This document shows positions 55,746 to 64,000 of a stretch of 64,000 bases of DNA, piece by piece. A program made the position numbers and the translations under genes. The DNA is from Fistularia commersonii. Taxonomy: Eukaryota; Chordata; Actinopteri; Syngnathiformes; Fistulariidae. The notes beneath the pieces were generated by a model, which ran no database searches, was not told the DNA's origin, and worked only from the letters and a program-made list of their open reading frames with translations. The stretch is taken from positions 1,612,001 to 1,676,000 of the forward strand of contig JBBMNZ010000016.1 in NCBI GenBank assembly GCA_037954325.1, given 5' to 3'. Position 1 is the first letter of the stretch, and each line of letters starts with the position of its first letter.

Positions 55746-56391
55746 GATGGAGGTATGCTCTGGAAAGGAGAGGAATGAAGGTAAGTCAGAGGACAGAGTA
55801 TATGTGTGTGAATGAGAGGAACTCGTGTGGAACGGTGAGGCTACAGGAATGGATATCGAGAAGTTGGAAGATTTCAAATTCTTGAGGTCAACCATCCAGA
55901 GCATAAAAAAACATGTCCAAGAATGTTGGAATGGGTAGAGAAAAGTGTCAGGGATACTTTAAGATAGAAGATTACCCAAAATGAAAGGAAATGTGGGGGA
56001 GACAGTGGTGTAATGGTCTACAAACAGAGGCAATGATCAAAAGACAGGAGGCAGAGCTGGAGGTCAAGATGTTAAGGTTCTCTTTGGGAGTGACCAGGAT
56101 GGATAGGATCAGGAAGTAGTCCATCATATGGCCAGCACATGTGAGATGTTTTAGACATACACTGAGATGGTTGGGTCATGTACAGAGAAGGGGCAGTAGA
56201 TATATTGGTAGACGGATGCTGGAATTAGAGGTCTAGAGAAAGACCAAAGAGAAGATTGATGGACAAAGAGAATAGGGTTAGATGGAGAAGGTGGAGTCAC
56301 TGTGGTGACCCCTGAAGGGTAAAGCCCAAAGGAAAAGAAGAATTTGTCACAGGGGTGCAGGACATGTATGACCGAGACAAAGTGATGGCTG
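55746..56391 (+). mobile_element. LINE-A fragment with start of a hairpin composite
   Basis: Opens gatggaggtatgctctggaa then aggagaggaatgaag, and translates in pieces to ERRGMKVSQRTEYMCVNERN. The VRLQEW region follows, then LGVTR and the 3' end (tgacccctgaagggtaaagc). The composite junction gtgcaggacatgtatgaccg begins at 56357, but the copy stops at about 56391 before the hairpin, where a SINE head begins. Confidence 0.75.
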
Positions 56392-56462
56392 TGAATCCAA
56401 AGTGAATCCAACCAGGGACCTTCTGGCTGTGAGGCAGAAGCACCAACCACTGCAAATTTGGC
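56392..56462 (-). repeat. tRNA-like SINE, head fragment
   Basis: On the minus strand, the head ends in GGTTGGATTC (56404-56413), preceded by cctcacagccagaaggtccc and gcagtggttggtgct. Confidence 0.55.
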
Positions 56463-57289
56463 AGCTGTGCTTCTCCTTCATGTTGTTTTCCCCTGCTTGA
56501 TGGGAAAGAAGCGAGCCGGCTTATTAGCCTTCTTGTTTATGTGCGCAGCCTTGGGCGTCCTTTGGCGCACTTGTGGAAAAAGGCGCGACGATGACTGACA
56601 GCACGAGCCAGAGCCATAACCATGATATACAAGCAACAGGAAGTGACAACATCTCAGACGCCGCCACGAAAGCGGGACTAATACATACATCATGTTGACG
56701 GCATGGTGTAGCAGCTGGAAAAAGAAGCAGTGACGGCCGCTACACATCCAAAACCGGAACGGACGAGTCCATGGACGGGGGAGATTAAACACAAATGGAA
56801 TCAGAGCGGGGGAGAGAGGAAGGTATCGGCCCGGAATAAATGGAAAGCATGTTATGAGAGATTAGAGGGAAGTCAGAAGCCGGAGACAAAGGAAGGGAAG
56901 GGGATGAAGCAGCTTCATGTCGTCCCTCCACGCAAAGGCCAGCGAGTTTTCTTGTCCTTCCCTCCCTCCCCCTGTCAACTCTTTCTCGACCCACCAGCAT
57001 CACGCCAGCAGCCTGAACTCTGAGCTTTCTCTGACCTTTTAATTGACCTGAAACAAGTTTGTCAATTGGAAATCGAGGGAACAAATTCTGACCTCCCATG
57101 GACGGAAATAGCTTTTACGCCACATTTACTCCATGGCTTCCCAAGAGCTACAAGACAAGTAACGTATTTTCTATATTGCAAGTCGCTCCTGAGTATCAGA
57201 ATAACTTTATATGTCCCTCAGGGACAATGCGGGGACACATGAGGTAGAAGTATATATATATAGACACACACATACAAAATTGTGCAATA
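56463..57289. other. Intron 2, no recognised feature
   Basis: Unassigned. A tail-like tgtccctcagggacaatgcg occurs near 57210. Confidence 0.35.
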
Positions 57290-58125
57290 TGTGTATAAGT
57301 CACAGCCAAAAAATGCACAATACGAAGAATAAGACATATATAAGTTGCACTGGACTATAAATTGCAATTTTGGGTGAAATTTATTTCAATTTATTTTAAA
57401 ATCAGACGAAGAACAGACATTTCACCTTGAAAGGTAATAATAAGAATAAACTACAGAACAACAAGCTGATTCAAATAACTATAGCATAAACAACGTAGCA
57501 TAACAAGTTTACAAAACTCTCCATCTCACTCCAAATCACTAAATCCATCATTTCTGAACAACTCCAGCAATTCCTCCTCTGCGTGGCTGTTTTTGGAATA
57601 TCGTTGTCCAAGCTCTGATGGAAAGGCGGTAACACCTGGAAGGTCCTTTCGCAAAGTCATTTATGTTCAACGGGTTGGCAACTACTTGGGTGTGGACACG
57701 TAACTGCATCATCGATGAGCCTCTCCCAGCAGCACGTTGTTCAAGCACCCATTTGTGAAGTTGTTTCTCTCGCTGTGGCCATCTAGCTTTTAGCCCGTCA
57801 TTAGCTATTTTTGTTTTCTTCATTGCAGTTAGGGTATCCTTTGCTTTTTCGCCAGTCCCTCACGAGCTTCTCGCTCACTCCAAACTTTCTTTCTCCTGCT
57901 CGATTTGCGTTTTCGGCTGCATACATCACTACTCGCAGCTTGTAATCTGCAGGATAGGATTTTCTTTTTGGGGGACTTGTGTTCGGACTTTCTCAGTTGT
58001 CTTTACAAGTAGTGTTTAAATGTCCAATTTGGTATGTGAGGAATAGAAGTAGCAGATACTGGTACCCAAGCAGTGTGAAAATAACGAACATGTGAAATTA
58101 TATAAACTGCACCTGAGTTTGAGTT
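57290..58125 (-). mobile_element. pogo/CENP-B-like transposon remnant
   Basis: The outer zones carry tataagttgcactggactat (left) and aaactgcacctgagtttgag (right), the family's sub-terminal words. On the minus strand from about 57930 a frame reads MYAAENANRAGERKFGV then SEKLVRDWRK (Psq helix-turn-helix). A one-base shift follows, then MKKTKIANDGLKARWPQRE, KQLHKWVLEQRAAGRGSS and SRCYRLSIRAWTTIFQK, the CENP-B-type second DNA-binding domain. No DDE domain follows. Together with 9.3 kb it shows the N-terminal half of one transposase type in two decayed copies. Confidence 0.75.
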
Positions 58126-58134
58126 GTGGGCCGA

Positions 58135-58660
58135 TCCCCATACCGGCCGCTTCGCACTCGGCTCCAATGAGAGCTGGAGATCATGGCCTGATGAAGCCAA
58201 CAGAACCACATCATCTGCAAAAAGCAGAGACTCAGTCCCGACGCCACCAGACCGGATCCCCTCGACGCCCTGGCTGCACCTAGAAATTCTGTCCATACAA
58301 GTTATGAACAGAATCTGTGACAAAGGCCAGCTGGAGTCCAACTGTCACCAGAAATGGGCCCGACTTACAACTGGCAATGCGGACCTAGATCCGACACTGG
58401 TCATACAGGGACCGAACAGCTGGTATGGCGGGGCTCGGTACCCCATACTCCCAGAGTCAAATGCCTTCTCTCATAATCCACAAGACACATGTAGACTGGT
58501 CCTATGCCTCCTCAAGGACCCTGGAGAAGGTACAGAGCTGGTCCACTGTTCCACAACCAGGACAAAAACCACACTGCTCCTCCTGGATCTGAGGTTCAAC
58601 GACCCGACGGACCGTCTTCTCCAGCACTGCTGAATAGGAGCCACTTATAGTCTGAAAAAT
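58135..58660 (-). mobile_element. LINE-B reverse transcriptase fragment
   Basis: Upstream on the minus strand: SAVLEKTVRRVVEPQIQEEQ, then CGFCPGCGTVDQLCTFSRVL (RT fingers/palm motif with PGCGT for PGRGT). Downstream after a gap: ILFITCMDRISRCSQGVEG and SLLFADDVVLLASSG. The FADD catalytic box is intact in this piece, but the central palm is partly deleted and frames shift. I take it as a Rex3/RTE-like fish LINE. A pogo-like element borders it. Confidence 0.78.
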
Positions 58661-58809
58661 ACAGCACTCGCCTTCCCAAAAAGATGGAATCCATGAAGAT
58701 GAACCAATATCTGCTTCACATACACACACACATACAGACATTTGAGTTAAACTCACAGTCTATAGTGGAGGTTCTTAAAACATTTGAAGACTTCTTCTCC
58801 CTCTTATTC

Positions 58810-59050
58810 AGGATGGTGTTTTGGGACAGAAGGTTAGCCAGAGAAGCCCAGAGTTGCCTTTCCCTGGAGGAAACCCAAGGTGTTCCCCTGATCCACAGTC
58901 CTTCTGGTATCTCCTGGGTCTTCCTCCCGACGGGACCTCGCTGGAACACCTCACCAGAGGAGGCCTCCAGGGGGCCGTCCTGACCAGATGCCACCTCATC
59001 TGGCTTCTCTGGATGCCGGTGGAGAACTTCTCTACTCTGACCCCGTTCTG
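58810..59050 (-). mobile_element. LINE-B fragment, C-terminal end
   Basis: On the minus strand degenerate words for the MPPGRLP, EVPSGGRPRRYQ and dcGSGEHLGFPP region, then GNSGLLWLTF. This is the end of the protein after RT in the same LINE type as at 58.1 kb. It is separated from that piece by about 150 bp and lies in the order expected for two unconnected fragments. Confidence 0.55.
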
Positions 59051-59260
59051 GATAACCAAACTTCTACAGTCTACCTGTTAAACCGCTTCACAAAACACAA
59101 TCAGCAAAACTGGGATTATAATCCAAGGATGTTGAAGAACACTGACAAGCAGATTAGCAATCACATTGAACTGCGTCCATACGGTACCTCAGAATATCTA
59201 CCAATGTTCTTTACAATGGCAGAACATGGAGAGCTTCTTTGAGTGTCTGAGCTGTGCACA

Positions 59261-59262
<2 letters not shown>
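59051..59262. other. Intron 2, no recognised feature
   Basis: Nothing recognised. Confidence 0.35.

Positions 59263-59335
<73 letters not shown>
59263..59335. repeat. (TG)n microsatellite, long
   Basis: Pure TG tract of about 36 units. Confidence 0.95.
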
Positions 59336-59339
<4 letters not shown>

Positions 59340-59448
59340 CCTGTTAGGAGTCTACACCACATTCTCACAGTGACATGACTTGAAATACTAGAGGTAGACC
59401 AGAGTACAGGTGAAGGTCAGTGCTTTCATGCAAGTCTTTCAATTTACT

Positions 59449-59492
59449 CACACACACACACACACGCACACACACACACGCACATAAACACA
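59449..59492. repeat. (CA)n microsatellite
   Basis: CA tract with CG and TA interruptions. Confidence 0.88.
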
Positions 59493-59689
59493 CATATGGA
59501 AATGGAAATGAAATATCCAATCGCACCCTAATAGCTACGGGAACACCGTGTCGCCTGCAATTAGGATCTCTTGCCTTCAGTCCCAGAGAAGTTGATTATT
59601 TCCAATTTAGAAATGGTCTGAAACATCATTCGGGGCATTAGTGACATCATTTCCCATCAGAGGGCAGCGTGTTTGATCTTTGGCGCTAC

Positions 59690-59728
59690 AAACACACACG
59701 CACACACACACACAAACACACACACACG
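59690..59728. repeat. (CA)n microsatellite
   Basis: CA tract with CG and AA interruptions. Confidence 0.88.
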
Positions 59729-59834
59729 GATAGCGCTCCGCCACGATGAAGGTCAGACTCAAATATAAAAAGAAATACAAACACTCGGGGTGCTTGGCTT
59801 GTTTTGTGAGTTGTAAATGAAATGCTCAAATACT

Positions 59835-60230
59835 TCAAACACAAACGCTTTGAACGCTGTGGCTCAAACAATGATGCAGCTAATTTATTGATTTTTGGGG
59901 GGCTTAGAAACATTTAGCCTCGTCACATCTGACCGATGAAATGACCGTAAAATTACAAAGCGGATCAATTCTGGCACTGAATGAGACGACTTACTCAAAC
60001 AAAGCAGGGATAGAAAATGGATGGATGGATGAACTTTTTCTTGTCTTATGTATTGTTCATCTTTTTCATCAGCCACTGTTCAGAAAAAAAAAAAACATTC
60101 CCAGAAACTATTTGTGGATGTTATCAGTATGAATTAATTAAAAATAAAGAAAAATATTCAGTATAAATATCTCATATTACAACATGCACACCTGCGGGTT
60201 ATAGACAAATGCGGCCTATATATGTACACA
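59835..60230. mobile_element. pogo-related repeat, internal relic
   Basis: Shares acgctttgaacgctgtggct, tgatgcagctaatttattga and catttagcctcgtcacatct with the MITE at 52.6 kb. A second block (cctgcgggttatagacaaat, gcggcctatatatgtacac) at 60190-60230 fits the same family. Terminal repeats are not clear. Confidence 0.5.
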
Positions 60231-60680
60231 TGGATTTATTTAAATAATGGCGTATAGGTACTCAGTACGAAGAGTACTTTTATGGACTCTTTTATGCAGT
60301 ATTTTTATGGACTTTTAATATCAAAGAACTGTCAGGTCATCAGCACTAATCCGTCCTCCAGCCAGTTAGGCATCACTTCCTGCCAATGTATTCTCCAGCC
60401 AGAAGTCCCTGCTTCATTTAGGAGACATCTGGTGGAGATTTCAGAGGTGTCAGAGGGAGGACCAGGACCTCTGAGACATCATGGCGGGATAAACAACCCT
60501 CTTATCTAAACATCATGGAGAGACCTTCAACACACAACCAGGCAACTTGGGGTCTCCAATGAACCCTGTCTCTGTTCGTGCAGCACCTTCTGCACCCTAC
60601 AAACAACCAGGAAACATCCACCACCCAGTAACTTCCACCTGAGCCTCGGTCCATGAGATTCAACGGGTTCTCACTCCCTT
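60231..60680. other. Intron 2, no recognised feature
   Basis: A few SINE-like words (ttggggtctccaatgaaccc) near 60547; otherwise unassigned. Confidence 0.35.
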
Positions 60681-60684
60681 CTTT

Positions 60685-61134
60685 AGCGTTACCTTTTCGG
60701 AGGTAGTACGAGATAGAAGACTATTAGTCAGAATGGAAGCAAAGGTTGAGGAGACACTGGTGAGATGCCCTACAAACAGTGACAATGTCCAAAAGACAGA
60801 AGATGCTGATGTTCTCTTACGGAGTGACCAGGATGGATAGGATCAGGAATGAGTCTATCAGAGGAACAGGACATGTGAGATGTTTTGGAGAGAAGGTCAG
60901 AGAAGCTAGACTGAGATGGTTGGGTCATGTACAGAGGAGGGATAGTGAATATATTGGCAGGCGAATGCTGGAATTGGAGGTCTAGAGGGAGACCAAAGAG
61001 AAGATGTGTGGATGTAGTGAGAAAGGATATGAAGGTAGTTGGTTTGAGAGAGGAGGATCCAGAGAATAGGGTTAGATGAAAGTGGATTCACTGTGGACAC
61101 CCCTGAAGGGAAAAGCCCAAAGGAAAAGCAGAAT
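60685..61134 (+). mobile_element. LINE-A fragment, C-terminal region and 3' end
   Basis: Frame pieces read MLMFSYGVTRMDRIRNESIR, then GTGHVRCFGEKVREARLRWL and GHVQRRDSEYIGRRMLELEV. The 3' end is cacccctgaagggaaaagcc. This is the cleanest view of the post-RT region in the window. The frame is 5'-truncated and breaks after ELEV. Confidence 0.82.
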
Positions 61135-61345
61135 TTGTCACAGGGGTGCAAGACATGTATGACCGAGACAAAGCGATGACTGAGATGGGTTGGACATGAA
61201 CACTCCTCTGTTCATGTCCAAACCATGGTGAAGATCTGGGTAGAGGGTTGCTGAAGGTGGAGCTGCCAGGCTGGAGGTCCAGAAGAAGACCAAAGAGAAG
61301 AAGTGTCGATGCAGTGAGAGAGGATATGGGGTAGTTTCGCTTCAC
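61135..61345 (+). mobile_element. LINE-A composite with hairpin, copy 5
   Basis: tgtcacaggggtgcaagaca joins the first 3' end to the internally deleted copy. Hairpin: GGGTTGGACATGAAC at 61187-61201 with GTTCATGTCCAAACC at 61210-61224, one mismatch. It continues to gtgagagaggatatggggta and stops short of a second 3' end. Confidence 0.77.
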
Positions 61346-61369
61346 CCTTTCAGACTCCAGTCCAGGTAA

Positions 61370-61612
61370 TCCCACAAGGTTGCTCTTTTCTTCCAACGAA
61401 TGACACCCCTGTTAGCATTACAACCCCCCTTAGAGCTGGCTTCTGGCCATCAGCTCTTCCATTTCCAAAACAAGTCACCATGACCTACACCCATCAACAT
61501 CCCCGGCACTTCTATTCAGAGACTCCCTACAGGTCATTAGAAGATGCTAAGACAAGAAGAATTCGACAAGAATTCAGCATGACCTGTATGACTGACCTCC
61601 ACAGACATAGAT
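61370..61612 (+). repeat. Foldback-family repeat, right-type arm
   Basis: aaggttgctcttttcttcca, acaacccccttagagctgg, cttctggccatcagctcttc, attcagagactccctacag, aagaattcagcatgacctgt: the same order as the right arm and flank at 30.2-30.5 kb. The inverted partner is absent. Confidence 0.68.
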
Positions 61613-61850
61613 GTTTTCACCGCCACCATTCAAATGGCAAATGGAAGCATCTGTCCGCTTTTTTCCGAACAATTCCCAGCTAAAATTGGAATACTTGGGC
61701 TGAAACTGAAACACCAGAGCTTTTTTCCACAGCTGTAAACAAGTGTACGGAAGGGTAATAGATGGTGCTGCTCGGTGTTGTGATCGGCTAAAGAGCTGAG
61801 GAAGAGAACGCGTCAGCGCGGAGAGGGAGGCTGTTCATCAGCCGCTATGT
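61613..61850. other. Intron 2, no recognised feature
   Basis: Nothing recognised. Confidence 0.35.
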
Positions 61851-61852
61851 GT

Positions 61853-61859
61853 TTGTGTG

Positions 61860-61908
<49 letters not shown>

Positions 61909-61911
61909 GTG
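61853..61911. repeat. (TG)n microsatellite
   Basis: TG tract with CG and TATA interruptions. Confidence 0.93.
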
Positions 61912-62604
61912 AGCGAAAAACAAAGAGAGTATAATATTGGTCTTGTGAGGAGATTAAGAGCCTGGTCTGGTTCCGCATTGGGAGCTAGAGACACAGCGGA
62001 GGCGAAGAAAAGAAAAAAAAAAAAATTCTGAAGGTGTTTTGTCCTGTAGCAGTGTTAAACCAGGACAAAGGCAAAATATGGAAAATCATCATTTTGGTTA
62101 TTTTGTTATTTGGAGATCTGGATCGATGAGATCTGCTCGGGAAGCAAATGCGTAACCAATTAACAATAATTGTAACTGTAATTCAGATGTAATCACGCTT
62201 CTGTTTGAATTTAGAGCAAAAAATCACTTTCTGATAAATTGGCCACTAATTGGAAACTTTTTTTTAAAATTAGACTTTATTTAAAAGATTAATCCAACGT
62301 TATTAACTATTTTGTAACAGTTCAGAATTATCTTTGTTATTTATGTCATTTTTTAATGGTGTGGTAAGTATATTTTTAATATTCATATCTTACATTATTA
62401 TTACATTATTACATTATCACTTTATTTAGGAATCTAAACATTATATCTGTTCTTTAATTTAAAGGAAGTGTACATATTATATATATATATATATGTATAC
62501 ACACAAACTAAACAATTGTTTTATATATTTATGTGTGTGTGTGTTTTAGTCAGAATTTATGTAAATCAAGGTGATTAAAAATGTAGGCTTCCCATATATG
62601 TATT
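61912..62604. other. AT-rich intron, no gene
   Basis: Very AT-rich, with a (TA)n tract at about 62478-62494. Confidence 0.5.
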
Positions 62605-62606
62605 TT

Positions 62607-62632
<26 letters not shown>
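62605..62632. repeat. (CA)n microsatellite
   Basis: CA tract of about 12 units. Confidence 0.9.
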
Positions 62633-62638
<6 letters not shown>

Positions 62639-62704
62639 CTGAAATACATTAAAAGCACTATTGTCAAGAGGAACTGTTATGAGTGTATTTGATGTGTCAC
62701 TGGA

Positions 62705-62707
<3 letters not shown>

Positions 62708-62750
<43 letters not shown>
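62708..62750. repeat. (TG)n microsatellite
   Basis: Pure TG tract of about 20 units. Confidence 0.93.
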
Positions 62751-63365
62751 TGTTAGATCCATAGAGAATAATAGCAATTTAACAGCATGGCTATGGTTGG
62801 GTTAGGAGATGATTTTCCTTCTTTTCTTTGTATAGCCGGTCCGGGGTCCGCCCTCCATGTGAGTGCATGTTTTCATCACGTACATACAAGCGTTGTATGT
62901 ACCGACACACACTATCAAATGTACGCCAGGCGTGGCGTATATTCAAAGGTCAAAATTCACGACTGGATCATTTCTGATGAGCGTTAAACCCGCACAGGCA
63001 CGGAACATCTGCGTTCATTTCCTGCATAATCCGGTAGGTTCTCCAGGAGCTCGTAGCCAAACGGAGCAGTACCACCACCCATCCTGGGGGGCGCTCTTGC
63101 GCGCTGAGTGGATTTAACAGACCCACCAAACAAATCAGTCTTCTGCCTCTGTCCCTGAATCTCCACGATCACCAGCTCTTCCACCGTCGCCACCTTTGTT
63201 ACTGTTCGACACAGAACTCAGAGCTGAACTCTGAACCGTGCACTGCCCTCTAGTGGACAAACTGCTCAACAGCAATGGCGAGCAGAGCGCAAAGCTGAAA
63301 GAAAACTTTCTACGCTGCTTCGGGGCAAGGAAACATTTGAAAGCACACGATAATGAAAGCACCAT
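62751..63365. other. Intron 2, no recognised feature
   Basis: No LA1 or signal-peptide exon is visible on the minus strand, and no repeat was recognised. Confidence 0.4.
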
Positions 63366-64000
63366 ATGATTGCAGACAATAACATAAAAATAAAATGTTC
63401 AGTTATGCTGTATTTTATTGAGAATGCTAATAGAAGAGTACAGAGAAGGCCAGAGGGAGCTGCATTAAATTTTTGTCTAGAAAAAGCATGTGACGGGGTG
63501 CTAAGAGAGGAACTCTGGTACTGTATGACGAAATCTGGAGTGGCAGAGAAGTATGTTAGACTGGTGCAGGACATGTATGCTCGCTGTGAGACAGTGGTGA
63601 GGTGTGCTGTAGGAGTAACAGAGAAGTTCAAGGTGGAGGTGGGACTCCATCAAGGTTCAGCTCTGAGCCCATTTTTGTTTGCACCGATGATGGACAGGCT
63701 AACAGATGGGGTTAGACAGGAGTCTCAATGGTCCATTTTTGCAGATGAAATTTTGATGTGTTGTATGAGCAGGGAACGGGTTGAGGAAAATCTAGAGAGG
63801 TGAACGTATGCTCTGGAAAGGAGAGGTATGAGTGTTAGGGTCAACAGTCCAAAGCAACGGAGATTGTGGAAAAGAGGTGAAGAGACTTGTTCAAGCAGGT
63901 TGGAATGGGTGAAGTGTCAGGGGTACGAAGAGATAGAAGACTATCAGCCAGATTGAAAGGACAGGTGGACAAGACAGTGATGAGATGGTCTACAAAAAGT
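63366..64000 (+). mobile_element. LINE-A fragment with reverse transcriptase palm, running off the window
   Basis: An open frame of 145 codons reads NRRVQRRPEGAALNFCLEKA, REELWYCMTKSGVAEKYVRL, VQDMYARCETVVRCAVGVTE, KFKVEVGLHQGSALSPFLFA and SIFADEILMCCMSRERVEEN. This is the RT palm of a non-LTR element, with the GLHQGSALSP motif intact. The catalytic box is FADE where FADD is needed, so the enzyme would be dead. After about 63803 a deletion joins to the downstream gtcaacagtccaaagcaacg block. The copy continues past 64000. Confidence 0.85.

Noticed and set aside
63366..63803. Intact reverse transcriptase gene
   Set aside because: The catalytic box is FADE, the 5' part is missing and the frame ends after VEENLER; a fossil.
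53171..64000. Search for the LA1 and signal-peptide exons of lrp8
   Set aside because: No six-cysteine SDE pattern on the minus strand. The one SDE-like spot near 55280 (FPASDEVV) has no cysteines around it.

Overview
This window reads as nuclear DNA of a ray-finned fish, most likely a teleost. There are short coding exons with GT-AG borders, introns of 3 to 28 kb, many (CA)n/(TG)n tracts and a dense load of fish-type transposon relics. There is no operon layout, no ribosome-binding-site logic and no long intact bacterial-style gene. The species cannot be named from the sequence alone.

One host gene is visible, on the minus strand. Five exons encode seven LDL-receptor class A (LA) repeats. 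In transcript order they are LA2 (53048-53170), LA3 (24862-24990), LA4-LA5-LA6 in one exon (12295-12669), LA7 (6058-6180) and LA8 (2872-2994). The split into single-repeat exons plus one three-repeat exon is the VLDLR/LRP8 arrangement, and the wording of the repeats fits LRP8 (ApoER2) better than VLDLR. LRP8 is a single-pass endocytic and signalling receptor for Reelin and apoE-type ligands. All five exons are phase 1-1, so each can be skipped without breaking the frame. The signal peptide and LA1 exons should lie beyond 64000. The EGF, beta-propeller, transmembrane and NPxY exons should lie left of position 1. The window therefore holds only the middle of the ligand-binding array, with no promoter and no 3' end.

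Almost everything else is intron filled with mobile-element fossils:
- A non-LTR retrotransposon here called LINE-A (RTE-like by my reading), in more than a dozen pieces. They include a recurring composite whose second half carries a 15-bp snap-back hairpin.
- A second LINE here called LINE-B (Rex3/RTE-like), at 39.3, 58.1 and 58.8 kb.
- A tRNA-like SINE family whose 3' tail is (GAAT)n. It appears to seed the (ATTC)n and (ATCC)n arrays.
- A foldback repeat family at 2.1, 8.2, 29.8, 40.8, 54.8 and 61.4 kb.
- DNA transposons: a BED/hAT deletion derivative with an 8-bp target duplication (11.6 kb), a hAT MITE nested in a LINE-A copy (34.4 kb), a Tigger/pogo relic (33.1 kb), pogo/CENP-B-like elements (9.3 and 57.3 kb) with related MITEs (49.3, 52.6 and 59.8 kb), Tc1-like ends (23.8 and 43.3 kb) and a possible Harbinger Myb-like fragment (7.6 kb).
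- Structural tracts: about 650 bp of polypurine at 22.7-23.35 kb, a degenerate TTAGGG-like array at 15.44-15.92 kb, a 430-bp (ATCC)n array and a run of 25 G.

No intact transposase or reverse transcriptase was found, and no unmistakably new biological system. The best unexplained observations are the amplified LINE-A hairpin composite, the foldback family in both inverted orientations, and a GC-rich open stretch at 43.83-44.09 kb.
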